Made by a program: the position numbers and the translations under genes | From: Carposina sasakii | Taxonomy: Eukaryota; Arthropoda; Insecta; Lepidoptera; Carposinidae | DNA: 64,000 nucleotides | Direction of reading: 5' to 3' | Assembly (NCBI GenBank): GCA_014607495.2 | Contig: CP053157.1 | Coordinates: forward strand, 9,300,001-9,364,000 | The notes under the pieces: generated by a model | Told to the model about the DNA's origin: nothing | Database searches by the model: none | What the model saw: the letters and a program-made list of their open reading frames with translations, nothing else | Shown here: positions 24,115 through 37,800 of the stretch, piece after piece | Layout of the letters: each line of letters starts with the position of its first letter | Numbering within the stretch: position 1 is the first letter of the stretch

Positions 24115-26042
24115 ATACAGTCGTACGTAGTACATCAGACGTAGTACGTACAGTCAATCTGCATGTGAAACGCTGTCGCGCACGTGGACAGAAAAGTCTC
24201 TTGCTCAGCATATTATGCTACAAGCATGTTTGTAGCGTTGATTTTCAGCACAGGGCTTAGATGGGTAGGGTGACGCACAAGGAAGGGAGAAGAAAGGTTT
24301 GCGAAAGAGGAAAAAAAATGAACAATCTAGCAGCAGACTGCAATAGGCTGAAGTGCTGTGATGCGATATGATATGTACGACGGTAAAAATGAAAATTTTT
24401 ATGAATGGTATGTAACAAATGCAACAATAATGGATAAATACTTAATTAAAAATACTAATATAAGGTACATTATAGGCAAATACTCCCATGGCAGTCTTGT
24501 GGCGTGCTCTGGGGGAGGCCAGGAAAATCATTCTGTATACTTGGATCCTCAGATGAACAGATGAATGATATACACTGGGATCTAAATACTGCGAAATGTC
24601 AACGTTATTCTTGAGATAGGCTACCTGACCATCAGCCCTTAAAAGTATATTTTGGGTGTCAATATAGGACAGTCGATTACAAGTTTAGATATAGATATAA
24701 TTTATATCTAAACTTGTAACATGCTAGTAATAGTGCAATTTGCCCACTTCTGCCCTACTTCTTAAGGGATAACGGGCGTATTTGTAAAACACCTTTATAT
24801 ATTTAGAATGAACGCAAGATTTATGCGGCCCACACGTTTAACGACCGCAAATCATACAATGAATGTAGAATTTCTTGTTAAAATAGTAACGTAAACAGAG
24901 ACGTTAGCGAACGTTAAACAGATATTTTTATATTTACACAGGTATTTACATCCCAACGGTTTTGTGTCTGAAAAAGAGTTTGGCCTCGCCGTTTACGTTA
25001 ACATGGTTATCAGTCAAGAAGACATACAGGGTGTAAAAAGACAACGTTGTTTTTTTAATACCTCGTATTCTTTGTAAGCTAACGATCATTATTTTCAAAA
25101 AAATGAAATGTCATCGTCGACTCTAACTTTTTTCAGTGCAAAGTTCAGTCTTGCCACGAGAAAATTTTTGATTTTTTAAGACGAGGAATCGCTCAGCTAT
25201 CACAAAACATAGCAAAGCGATATTTAACAATCGAACAACAACTGCATCACCTTAACTGAGATACGTAGAATGTGTGCTAAACGAATATAACAAATAAGTA
25301 AAGATTTACGAAATTGATGTAATACTTCGTAAATAAGAGTCTCACAGAAACAACTGTTACCTAACTCCAACGTTCAACGTAATTCAGCAAGTTTTGATTA
25401 CGGCAGCAATAATACGAGTACTTCACAACTTTGGCAACACGCAACCCATAACTGTGCGTACGTGATTGTAGTCACGCGTTTATTATTAAAAGTACATAAT
25501 CTACATACAAAGTTACCGAAATTTGACGGCTGGATCAACCACTAATTTTTTTACAGTAATTGAATAAAAATCTATCACGGTTTGGTAATGTTAGGATAAA
25601 TAGACCCAAGTTTGTGTGTTCGAATTGATGTGTGCAAATCTTTGAATTGTATGTTAGTGGCACAGGTGGTTCTGAAGTTCCAGGTACAAAAATGAACCTA
25701 GGCCTTTATTCTTCTTTCTTCTACCATCTAATATTCTACTTTCTTCTACCATCTGATATTCATTTAAAGGATTTTAAGTACTATTATAACAGCAAATATT
25801 ATCATTGGTAACACGCAACCCATTTGTGGAAGATGATTGCTGCACGTTTGTAGCTATATCTCACGGAATAGCAAAATTCATTAGATAAAATGTAAGAGGT
25901 TTTCTTCTTCTCCTACTGAAGGTATATAAATAAAAACTCACAATATAACATTCCATGATCCATTTAGACTAAGCATTCAAATCAAATATAAAATTCTTCG
26001 GCAACGACGGAACGCAGCAGTGTAATTTTATGAATGTTTTTG
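24115..26042. other. Gene-free AT-rich stretch
   Basis: No supported gene. It has RTE 3' scraps near 24335-24360 and 24490-24520. There is a hairpin at about 24677-24719 whose 17-18-bp arms are TTACAAGTTTAGATATA and its complement. A lone MITE-like end ACAGGGTGTAAAAAG occurs at 25027. Two imperfect copies of AACACGCAACCCAT lie near 25436 and 25810. Confidence 0.5.
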
Positions 26043-26101
26043 TGACGTCATTAAAAGAGACGATGCCGTATTAGCATGAACTCATAACCGTGATGACGTC
26101 A
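26043..26101. promoter_or_regulatory. Two perfect CRE octamers 51 bp apart
   Basis: TGACGTCA occurs at 26043-26050 and 26094-26101. This palindrome is the full cAMP-response element bound by CREB/ATF bZIP factors. The position just beside the CpG-rich palindrome at 26134-26342 may be chance. There is no gene start nearby on either strand, so function is unproven. Confidence 0.4.
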
Positions 26102-26133
26102 CGGAGAGCATGGTTAATGCAAAAGCGTAAATA

Positions 26134-26342
26134 AAGGCTCGAGCACACCGGATGCGTGTGCGTGCACGTAAGCGTAGACGTACACGTACCTCTGAGTTTA
26201 ATGTATAGAACTGTCACCGCTTGACGTCTACGCATACGCATCCGGTCTGCCCGTGCCTATATAGTTCCAAACATTACAACTCAGAGGTACGTATACGTCT
26301 ACGCTTACGTGCACGCACACGCATCCGGTGTGCTCGAGCCTT
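26134..26342. mobile_element. CpG-rich palindromic MITE, ~209 bp
   Basis: The left arm begins AAGGCTCGAGCACACCGGAT and runs about 75 bp through GCGTGCACGTAAGCGTAGAC; the right arm is its reverse complement with very few differences. The centre is ~55 bp. The element is far richer in G+C and CpG than its surroundings. No coding capacity. Confidence 0.9.
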
Positions 26343-27229
26343 AAATTGTTGAAGATATTACGTTATAGTAAAGGCGTTTATAGAGCCACAGGCTTCTGAC
26401 CCAAGGTTGGCGTAAAAAATATCTTATGAATGCGGCCTATGAAATTCTTTTAGGAACATATTAAGAGTGCGATAAACTTTAATAATAATATCCGGACGGT
26501 CGGTGATGTAGTATGATGTAAGTTTTAAGCGAAAATCCAGAAAACACAAAGAGATAGGTTTTTCTGTATCTAATAAAAAAAATACGCAGATTGCTCCAAT
26601 AGAAGTAGCTAATTTTTCACAAATGATTGGAGCTTTTAGGCTGTCTTTCTACCCGGATGTGCTATACCACATTATCTGATAAAAATATGGTTATTTTACG
26701 ATTATATTATTACATTAGATGATCTTCAAACGTGAACTACTGTAGGTATCCTATTTAATTTTAAATACACTCGTTTTTGACAAAATGAAACAAAATGATA
26801 AATTTTCTCAAAAGCGATATACTCGTAACATTTTTCTGACATCGCAATAACTTAATTCGCCGCAAAACAGAAAAATTTATATCTTTTGTCATTCCAATAG
26901 ATTTACAAGTTCACATAAAAGAAAATCATGACATTGAATAATGTTTTAAAATAAAACGCTCGTAATAATATTTTTACTATGTTTAACGGAAATATTTTAT
27001 GCTATTTTATGTTTATTTTACAACCTGACGTATTTTGATTCCCTATAGATAGTATATTAATTTAATATCGGAGTTCGAAATGAATCTTGTTGGCAATTTA
27101 AAATATGTCACCGTTATTTATTACTTCTGTTGGCCGCGATGAAATTGGGTGGAGGATAGGCTAGATGTTATTGCGAATTGCTGCCAGTGTCGTACCCTGA
27201 AATCGAAGTACTAATTCGTCATTTTAGTC
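26343..27229. other. Gene-free AT-rich stretch
   Basis: No gene, clear repeat or structured element found. Confidence 0.5.
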
Positions 27230-27475
27230 CTAGTGTCCTATCTTTTGCCGTGTGGTGTCGGCAGAGTAGAATGGTACCATACCATGTCGAGATCGACGTC
27301 GTTAAAGGCGATTAAGGGTTTTCAGGAAATGGCAGTACACCTCTCATATGATAACATAGTCCGAATCACCAACTCGCAAGCCCAGAACCATCGTATGGCA
27401 GTATACTCGTACTTATGGCGTGCCTGGGGGAGGCTTACATCCACCAGTAAAATGCAATAAGCTAATATTATACAC
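27230..27475 (+). mobile_element. RTE-type LINE 3'-end fragment
   Basis: Contains GCCGTGTGGTGTCGGCAGAG, AGGCGATTAAGGGTTTTC, TGGCGTGCCTGGGGGAGGC and TCCACCAGTAAAATGCAATA, colinear with the fragment at 19345-19565. The coding frame is destroyed. Confidence 0.7.
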
Positions 27476-28025
27476 AATTCGACCTAAAGTTAGAATTTTT
27501 TTTATATATTTAATTATGTATTACTTAATACCAATAAATTTAAACAACTTCATGAAATTTGTAGCTGCCACTTTTTGGTTTTTCATACGTTTACATTCTG
27601 TAGTTGAGTCCAAACCGAGTTCAGACTGACTCACAAACTTCTAATTCCACTTCGTAGCTTTACTTAGTGAAAATATCTTTGATCCTGACCAAACTAAGTT
27701 GAGAGTTTACGAGCTTACGATACGAAGTACTTTCCGTGATTGAGATAGTCCACGCCTGGCATTCATGGCTTGTCGAATTCAATCGCGATATCCCGGATAA
27801 AGGCCGTTACTTTCAGGTTATAGCCAGTTAAGTTTAGTAAGCTGCGGAAATTTCGAAGGTCGGGTTGAGATAAAATCTTAGGTATACTTATTCTTTATTA
27901 TACACAAAAAATTACAATAAATATAGAGAAATTTATAAAAGAAATGCATACAAAGGCGTGCTTCTTTCTGCAAGAGATTTCTTCCAGCATACCATACTTT
28001 GACCTGCAAACGTCAAGAAAAGTTA

Positions 28026-28155
28026 AATACATACATACATACATACATATAATCACGCTTTTATCGCTTACGAGGTAGGCAGAGCACCAAGGGCCGATAG
28101 AACCACATGGTGCCACTTCTGACCAATTTTGAGGGTATAGTTGAGATGTACAAGT
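28026..28155 (+). repeat. Copy 4 of the 'ATAATCACGCCTTTATCCC' repeat family
   Basis: CATACATACATACATA run, then ATAATCACGC, GGTAGGCAGAGCACCAAGGG and ACCAATTTTGAGGGTATAG. It ends after GTACAAG where an AAAT-type simple repeat begins, a 3'-truncated copy. Confidence 0.85.
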
Positions 28156-28229
28156 AAATAAATAAATAAATAATCCTCAAAAACCATCGACTGTGGGCTT
28201 ATGCTTTTATAAGTTATTATTTTATTTTA

Positions 28230-28428
28230 TACTAGTGAAGACCCGCAACTCCGTTCGCGTGGACTGCAGGAAAACAAGATTGAAATTCCTCGGCTCAAAC
28301 TGTGCTTTCTCAGGCTCTAGACTACCTGTTGCCCAATTTCATTTAAATCGGTTTAGTTGTTTTGGCGTGAAAGCGAGACAGACAGACAGATAGTGTTACT
28401 TTCGCATTTATAATATTAGTAAGGACTA
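28230..28428 (+). repeat. Interspersed element with 'ACTAGTGAAGACCCGCAACTCC' head and ATTATAATATTAGTA-type tail
   Basis: Begins CTAGTGAAGACCCGCAACTC, passes GTGGACTGCAGG and a GACAGACAGACAGA run, and ends TTTATAATATTAGTAAGGA. It is a forward copy of a family whose reverse copies lie near 20900, 44268, 60085 and 60585. Such ends are typical of abundant lepidopteran non-LTR or SINE elements. Confidence 0.65.
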
Positions 28429-28639
28429 GGTACCTTATGGTTTATGTAGATAGTCTGACCGTATAATGGGTCGACCGATCATGAACTCCTAAGGTAGGAT
28501 TGTTTCTTGCCGAAACACAATCTCTTGCTATTCATATCGGCATCTAGCTTCCGCAATGAAAACAGTGCTGATAAAAAACTTTATGGGTAGATCTTTGTTC
28601 ATATCTCAACTTATTCAGCTGAAAAAGTCTAGGTATTCT

Positions 28640-28800
28640 AACATCGCTATCTCTACTAGTTGGCTTTCCATCCCAATGAAGTATGATAGTGAAGGAGCAG
28701 AAAATGCACCTGTGTTTGCGAGCAAACTTGTGCACTATAATATCTGGTTATTATTCTCCGTTGAGGTTGGTCACCGCGATTGCAATATGGTCTGGATGAC
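28640..28800 (+). repeat. SINE body fragment just upstream of the claudin-like gene
   Basis: TTGGCTTTCCATCCCAATGA, GTGCACTATAATATCT and TTGGTCACCGCGATTGCAAT match the body of the tRNA-derived SINE at 52383-52728 in reverse. The tRNA head is absent. It ends only ~50 bp before the exon at 28850. Confidence 0.6.
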
Positions 28801-28851
28801 ATCATCAACGGACTATCACTAATTATGTTATTTTCTCTATCTTCCGCAGTC

Positions 28852-31800
28852 ATGGAGACAGACAAAATATCAACAGCTTCTTCCGTGACGGAAAGAAGGC
28901 CTCTTCTTCAGGCGCTGGTGCTGGAGAGGAGGATCTTGTTTGGTGGTACCGTTCTGGTCGGCCTCTGTACATTTGTGTGGATTGCTGCCGTGTGTACTGA
29001 GAAATGGTTCGTCGTTAATGGAATGGAAGGTAAATTCATGTGAAATAATTTAGGGATTGCTCAGAGGTACATTGCGAAAATGCAGGAGAAGGCGAAAGAT
29101 TAAACGCATTAAGAAATAATTTTATACGAAACAGGGTGTTTTTTCGTTGCCACCCTTTACGAGGGGTACGTACTCTATACATTAAATAAAGTAAGTTTAT
29201 ACCAAAATATTTTTTTTTAAACGAAAAACCGACTTCTTCCCCTATGAGCCAAAACTCGAGCGTACTAAACTAAAATTTTGCTAAAGGGCAAATATATATT
29301 GGAAGAAATTTCTATATGTAAGTGCTGTGCTTGCCTAAAAGAGGCATACACCCGAACACATTTCTGTTTTTATAATGTACAGATGTATTTGTTGTTGGTA
29401 TGCTATCAATAAATATTCCTAAGATCACGAGGTGTGGTAGACCACACTTAGAAGATTGGGCAAGGATTTACTCAGTAGTGGAGTATACTACAGGCTAATT
29501 TAAAAGTTTATTAAAAGCCGTTATGTAACACAATACAAAATATTGAATGTATACAAAAATATATAAATAGTACCTCAAATGGCAATCAACTTGGTTCTAT
29601 AATAGTCAAATGGAAAAATGATGTGTTATTATCTTTTTTCAAACCCATTTGGAGTGTGACCAAAACAGTACTTTCAACTACCCAGTGTCAAATATCAACA
29701 TTGTATAAAAATCTAATTGTAAAAGTCATTTGGCGTTTTATTTCTACACGTGTAATGACATGGCTATGTGATATATTTAAAACGTGATGTCAAAACGAAA
29801 ATAGTTGACATCTTATCTAAGGGGTAATATGAGGGAGTCATTATTCTTTATATCGCCTCATTGCAAGAACAAAGTGATATTGTGAGATGTGACGTTAATG
29901 TATAAAGAGGCGATAATGTTTAGTTGAGCCCGAAAGGTAGTTAGAACATCGAACACTATATATGTACTCGATAGGTTAGGTCAGTCAAAGTCTAGTTAAC
30001 CTGAGATTATCACTATTACAGACATTAGCAGAAGACTAGCTAACTAATGCGAGATCTTACATAGTTCATATTAATATGTTCTAACGTTGTTAGTAAAATC
30101 ACATTTTACTTTTGTCTGAACACAAGTAACAAAAGTTTTGGAAAAATAAAAAACTTCGACCTCGTCTATACAGTTACAACTCTTCTAGAACAAAAAATTC
30201 ACTACTATTACTTTTTATTCGTTTGGCTTTTGTTTGTACCTAGTTGTTATGTTGTAGGACGAACTACAAAAAAGGTTTGTCATCATAAAAATCTACTACA
30301 TCGGGGATTGGTCACGTATTGCATTAACCTGTGAAAACACACGATTTTCACATAGTGGCAATATTATTTTCAATTTCGATTAAATCTTTTATATAATGCC
30401 GCATGTATGTACCGTTTTCATCTAATGTAATGTTTCATAGAAATACCTACATGACAGAAAAAAGACCTTATTCACTTATTCTTATCTAAACAGAATGGAG
30501 ATTGTTTTTGCAAAACTACACATTGCACATTGTAGTAACTTTAATTTAAAACGGTATAAAGTGGGAAATTATAACCCTTGACTATAAATAAAGTTTTTTT
30601 ATTACTCAGTGTTATGCTCACAGGCCAGTCAATGACCTCAAACCTATTTCTGTTACACCTACACATCAAAATATTCCGTTTTCGGAGCATGGTGTTGCTG
30701 CTTGTCAAAAATAGATGTTTGTTATGGTTACGAAACTGATGCTATTAGTTATTTTATGTCGGAAGTTAAGGTTAATATCCTCCGTACTATGTTCAACAGA
30801 ATACGAGTACCTAAAGATAGCGAAGCAGACTTCATTGTCTTAACAATTTTTCGGGCGACACGGTTTAACTCGGCTACTCGTACATAAACAGGATGATTTG
30901 GAATTTGGCCAAACATTAGATCATGTCATTAGCATTTCAAAATGTGTCACGCTTATTTTTGAACCAGCCGGTGATAGAGAAAGACCTTTTAAAAATGTAC
31001 TTTTCTAGTCATCACATTGTTTTGACAACACAAAACTACTAGTATGTTACCTAAATGGTACTTTAAAATTTGTTAAGAGTTCGCTGAACCCATCAAAGCA
31101 TAGAGTATACATTATGTATCATTATGCATCAAAGCTTTATCGGATGTCAAATGTAGTAGTGACCGAATATGTGCAGTGAACATTGAGTAATTAAAATCAA
31201 GTTTTCCTCTTGTCAGTTCTAAACCATCACAGCCACAATACATACATATATATACACACAGCCGTGTTCCCAAAATGAATCCTGCAGCTCCGGCTACCAG
31301 AGCTGCAGGATTACGAAGAAGATTCTTACATCCATGTTAAGCATAGCACAAGTTGCAGTTCATCGCCTGAGGGAACGCCCCTGAGAACATGCACGGAAGG
31401 AAATGCAGGTGATGTTTTCTAGTAGAGTCCCGCATCAGTACAGGTACACAATAAGAATACCATGAAATAAACGTAGATGAATGTATTCGTACCTACATCT
31501 TTCATAAATCATAATTATGAAGCACCGTCCTCAAACTCTTAACAAGTCGTGGAAATGAGTCTTAACGGTTGAACTACATCAAGAATTTTGTAGTTAATTG
31601 TTTCATACTCAATTAATATTTTCAACGGGTTGTCTCAAACACGTCTCAGCGGTAATATATCTACATGAGTAACAAGTAATATAAGCTAACAATAGATTCT
31701 GAATAGACTAAAACAACTGTGGTAGAAATAATACGGACGATACTGTAAACATCTGTCAGTACGGCAAGGCGACCGCATTTTGCTGGTTTAAACACAAATT

Positions 31801-34800
31801 TCGTTTTCAATGTATTACTAAACTAACGTTTCTCTGTTTATGTAATACTTTTGAATGTATTAGAATTAGATTTTCGCAATTGTTCGAAATGTAGTCTAAC
31901 GTAGGACTAAAGTATATAATCCCTCTGTTCCTTCAAAATACTAAGCTGCTCTTAATAAATACAACGTAGCTAATATTATATCAGCTAATTCCTAAGTTAG
32001 CCTTTTCACTATTGGACCGCTTGATATCGGCAATGTACCCTTGTGACCCTATTATGTTCTTCTCTTCTGTGCTGATGCGTGGGTATACTAGAATACATTG
32101 GCTGCGTCTCTATCCATGCATGTCGTAAGAGTCGACAAAGGAACTCTGCCATTTTCTCATGCAATAAGCTGACAAATTACTGATCATTTACATCAGCTGT
32201 CGCCGCTATGCTAAGCGTAACTGTGGGATCTCTTTTATGATCCTGCAGTATGGCCCCATTTCATGAACACAGCCGTTGTCACTTAGCTCGTGCCTCGGAA
32301 AGCACGTAAAACCGTTGGTCCTGTGCCTGATCTCTCTCCGGTCGTGTCGGCTTTCCGTCCCATCGGACTATGAGAATGACGGAATAGAGAGTGCATCTGT
32401 GTATGCGCACACACTTGTGTACTATAATATCTCCTGCGCACCTGGCCAATCTCCGTAAAAATTGGTCGCCTTGGCCGAAATACGGTCGGAAATCATCATC
32501 ATCGTCATTTGATTATGTGAGGGAATAGAACCCTCTACAGACGTCCCTTTAGGTGCTTTACAGTGACGAAACTCCATATCATTCATCTTACTTTCCACCA
32601 TAAGAGACTTACCAATCCCATTTTAAGAAATCCGCTTTTGGACATTTAAATTTTTACTCTGCAAATCTTTAATTTACGATGTTGTTTCAGGAATTTACAT
32701 GCCAACCAGAAAGCGGTATCTCATGTGGAGTGAAGGTGGTCTATGGGAGATATGTCGACATGTCTTCGAGCCAGCTCCGGTGCCTGTGATCGGTAATGCT
32801 ACCACCACTATGCGGCCGTACGGAGTCCAGGGATTGGATGGACGACACTTAATAAGTAAGACTCAAAATTTGTATTCACAGTTATGATCCAAATAGGTCA
32901 TCGTCATCATCGTCAGCCTATTGCAGTCCACTGCTGGACGTAGGCCTCCCCCACATGGCTCGATCTCCCGTTCAGTCATGGCTGGTAGAACGCACTGATC
33001 GAACACCTTGGTCTTGAGGCATTGTGGCAAGGATGACTTAAAGATATGACGCAACTTCCCAAACGCTGCCCACCCAAGCTGCATTCTTCTGGTGATGATG
33101 GATAAAAAAGTTGATATAACCACAGGATCGCGAAGGAGATCCTACAGCCACGTTTTCCATAAAGGGGCCAGGTGTTAATTTGTTTTATTTTATCCTGAAT
33201 GAGGATGCGAAAAGTCAATCTTCTTCATACGAATGATGTAAGTAAATATTAATATTTGTCGCAAAAGCAATCTTGAAAGGCGAAGCTCTACCAAATTGCA
33301 CTACAGTATCGAGGTTTCATAAGATAATATAACATTAACTAATAATTATCAAATACATGAGGGATTTACAAAACATCACAATGTTAATTCTGTTGGTAGG
33401 TATCGTGGATTATACGAACTCTCGTGTCTGTAGGGCCTCAGGCAAGTTTATATAAGCAAATTCATTAATATTCACGGGCTCTTTATCCACTGCTTTTATC
33501 TCCCTCTGTACCCTACCTACTAATGAATTACAAATGATCGTAAGTAGGGCAGCTTAACCTATCTTAATGTACAACTGGGTATACTGCAGAATGAAAAGAA
33601 ATTTTCCAGGAAATATTTATTTTTATGATTAAATCTGCCCCATATATGATTTCCCCCATATTCCAATAAGGCGTTTTAATCCTAAGTATTTAATTAAGAA
33701 GTTCGTTTTAGATTAATTATTACTTTGTATCAAAATAAGTGAAATATATAATATACCAGTATATGCCAAATTTAGTTATGATCCATGGAACGGTCATATC
33801 GTCAAACATTACATTATACTATTGACGGCCAATTGGTCTAGTACGTAGCTGCCTGCGACGCCATAGGTTCTGGGTTCGAATCCCGGTAGGTGCAAACATT
33901 GATATGATGAATATCGATGTTTGTTTCCGAGTCATGGATGTTTCTAACGTTGCTTAGTACCCACGATACAAGACCTTAGGGATCTTAATGTGGGAATAGG
34001 TTAATGTGTTGTGTAGTGTGTGAATATTTATCTGTGAATATCTATCTATTCCGCTTATATTAAAATTATGTGCATTGGCTCCAAATACATAACTACTCGT
34101 AGTTTCAGTGAAATCGAATTATTGAAATAGAACAGTACAGAGAATATTATTATTGGTTCTAAATTGCTGATAAAGTAATAAAGCGTGGAATGTGACATTA
34201 GATACGAGTATTTATAACAATACTCTTGTATATAAATCGCAGATAGAAATCATCATTTAACTTATAAGCGAAGCGAAGTACCTACTTCAAATTAATTTTA
34301 TACTTATTCGTAAAGCAAAATTGTCCCCTTTCATTACTGTACGTCATTAAAGCTACACGGTCAGTTCAACTGAGGCTGGTTCAGCAAAATTTATATCATT
34401 AGTGTGTACAGGCGGTATATTTTTCTTTTCTTTCATCGGCGCCGTAGGCGGGATAAATGTTTTAGTTTGTTTTTTCCTATCGCGCTCTGTTTCTACTCAC
34501 TCAGTAATGCTATTAGCCCCCGCTGCTTTGCATTACGTTACACTATTTTCTTTTCGCTTTTTAGATTTCTGCGAACCGTCTATGCTACGTATGTGTTATC
34601 TGAATAATAGAAATTTAAAATTGGCTTTTAAACTTTTATTATTATGTTATGTTATGTTATGTTTATATTTAGATTGTTATAATTTAGTAAATATCAATTT
34701 TTTTGTTTATTACCTTCACCAAACACATGTACGTCCGTTACCTTCTGGTAAAATTTAATATTTAACTTTATTTGAATTTTAATTGATGTTTTGTTCCTGT

Positions 34801-37800
34801 CATATTTGTAACATAACAAAACGACGGAAATAAATAAACATTTTCATGATAATGCGACAACCTCATAAACAGAGTGACAGCCCGTTTTGTGCGTTTAAAT
34901 ATTTATTGCCAGTCGGCACGATGGCATCAAAAACGTTATAAGGAATATTAATACCAGCTTTATTTGACTAACTTATACAATTACATTTCAGCATATTACC
35001 TTCATATTATAAGAAATTTATGTATGATATATGAAAATATATAATTATCTTTGCATGGCCATTATTGATTTATTTATATAATTATGAAATCTAAATATTC
35101 GACTCGTTTAATACCAATCAAAATATATATGTCAGTTTAACTCGATCAGCAGAAGCCAAAGAAGCATTGTTTGTTTATTTACAACATTACATGGCCGTCA
35201 CACTGTGGCGGCGCGGTGAAAAGAAATATTGTGGTATTTCTGACGGTGACGATAAATCTTATTATGTGGGCTGCCAGAAACAGCGGATTTTTATAAATAT
35301 CTGTTCAGCTATTTCTTGAAATTCCGCCCCTTTTAAAAGTGTTTGTGATAGTTTGGGAGTTATATAGCTGATTAGAGAACTTTCTATAGCTGTTTAGATA
35401 AAGATGGGTAATATTTATTCCTCGAACACTGTACTTAGGTCTACCAAATTATAAAAATCTATTTTTTACTCTATGCAATTAAAAAAACAGGCTCTGTATT
35501 ATCATTAATTACATAATTTGCTTCATTAATTCCAGTTTTCTTTAACACTAAATGTATTAACATTTTAGATGTTTTAAATCCTCGTTTTGACATCTTAAGT
35601 GCTCTTAAAATGTCGTAAAATGCAGAAAATGTATTAGGGCAGTCCTATTACAACAAAGTTATTTTAGTTCATATGTATCTATTTTTAAAAAGCAGTAACA
35701 TTTTAAATCCTTCTTCAATGCGGGTATAGATGATTCATGTACCTAAGTTGAAATTCAATATACATGATAGCGTTCTGATATACTGCATTTATATTTCGAA
35801 ATAAAATAAGAAAATATTATTAATTTAGGTTTTTAACCCCTTAGAAAAAAACTGACCGGCGTTATGAAAATATTCTTAAAAAGTTAATTATTGTTACAGA
35901 ATGTACCAACTACTTGGCAGCACCTGTCCTAGAGAAGGATAAGCCGGCTGATGCTGCTTATGATTTAGATGTAGCTAGTAAGTAATTTTAATATTTGATT
36001 GCTTTCCATAGTTTTCTTTTCTTTAAGATTTCTATCTTTATGCTTTCTATAATCAAAGTATCTACCATAATATTATATAAAAATCATGGAACAAACATAA
36101 TCTATGATACTTTAGGTGACTTTAAAGTTATAGTACCTACTTCTGATTTAATAAGTTAGCATAGAGTCTATTCATGAGTTGTATCCATTTCTCTCTTCTA
36201 AAATCTTTTTCAGCTATTTTTCAACAAATACCTTTCATTATTTGAATGTTACTAAGGGCTACATGTCTATTAGTAAAAAATACGTTAATGAAACGAAAGT
36301 TATATTTTAACCAATAATATTAATTACTGCTCAAATAACTGGCCATTGATATCTCTCATCAAACATCAACTGTATGCCGTGTGCCGATTATCTCTTGGCA
36401 ACATCGTAGCCTATTTGTCATGAAACAGTGTGATTGTGTTTCGAAACTTTTATTATACGGCGGCATCTGGTACAGAAATGCCAGCTAAAGCATTACTCCC
36501 GTGTAAAGCTGTTACTATGATTATCTGATATCTAATCCAATGTAAGATTCTTTTGATTAATATGTTACTTAATTAGTTTTGACTGTGTCGCTGGGGTTTT
36601 CTTGCTATTTCTTCTTCCAAGCAATGACACTTCACTGAAATAGTGTAACAGTAATAGTAGAATCATGCGGTGTGTCAGACCTAATGTTGGTTTTGCCATA
36701 AAGGAGAATTGTCTAGCAGTTTTCCTGGATTTCGTCTTTTTAGCTCCACGTTGGTGGCTATTAAGCCCCGAATCGCCAACTTATGCCTGACAGACCGTAA
36801 CAAAGCTTTGCGATATTTTTTTTAGGTTGTTTTAATTCACCTCCTTTTATTGTTTGGTATCGGTTTCATTTTGGGGTGCGAACATAGAATGTAACATATA
36901 AAAAGACCATCGACAAACAAGTTGTTAATGCTTCCATGTCGAATAAATGATTCTGATTTTTTTGAATTTTAAGCCGAGGCGGGTCCCTAGTTATACATTA
37001 TAAACCTTCCTCGTGAATTACTCTATCTATTAAGAAAACCGCATCAAAATCCATTCCCTAGTTTGAAAGATCTATGCATACATAGGGATGGACAGACAGC
37101 GGCAAGAGACTTTGTTTTATAATATTAGTGATGAATGCTAGTAGCTGGATCGGCTGAAGTATCACTATCAATGCCATTATCTTGATTAAACAGATAGTAA
37201 TAAGTATAGAATACTTCAAGAATAAACAAATGCTAATTTTTTTAGATTACGTTCGGACAATGATCTCTTTTGGCATCATTAGCCTATTCGTCATGGCAAT
37301 GGGGTGCGGATTCTCAATCTACACCTTCAGCAATCCTCGTTATATGTTCAAGAGACTTGCAGCTGGCATCCACTTTATTAGCAGTGAGTATTGATTTTTT
37401 AGGGTTCCTTTGATATTTTCCTACATACCTATACAATTACCGACATCAACTTCTCGCGAACAACAAATCGATCACATAACCTTGTTTACTTTCCTCCCTA
37501 CATTTCTATATACAGTGTTGGTCTGGTAATGCCAAAACTATTACTTTCCATCTACCTATTAAAATTCATCATTGTCATTTCAAAACACACTAAAAATAAT
37601 TGCAACATAACTCAACTAGTGGTATTCCGCTCATTCAAATATGGTCGTTAAAACTATAGACTATAGACTAACAAGACAAAATGTAGATTCGCTGATAAAA
37701 TTATGCTTCAACTGTGGATTTTATAAACTTTTTGTGAACTAAAAGGTATGATAAAACATTCATAAGAGTCAAATACGTAATCATTTTTTTAAATAAAGTT

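Noticed and set aside
34402..34758. 118-codon plus-strand frame as a small membrane protein gene
   Set aside because: Hydrophobic only because of T-rich sequence inside an intron; no start context, motif or splice support.
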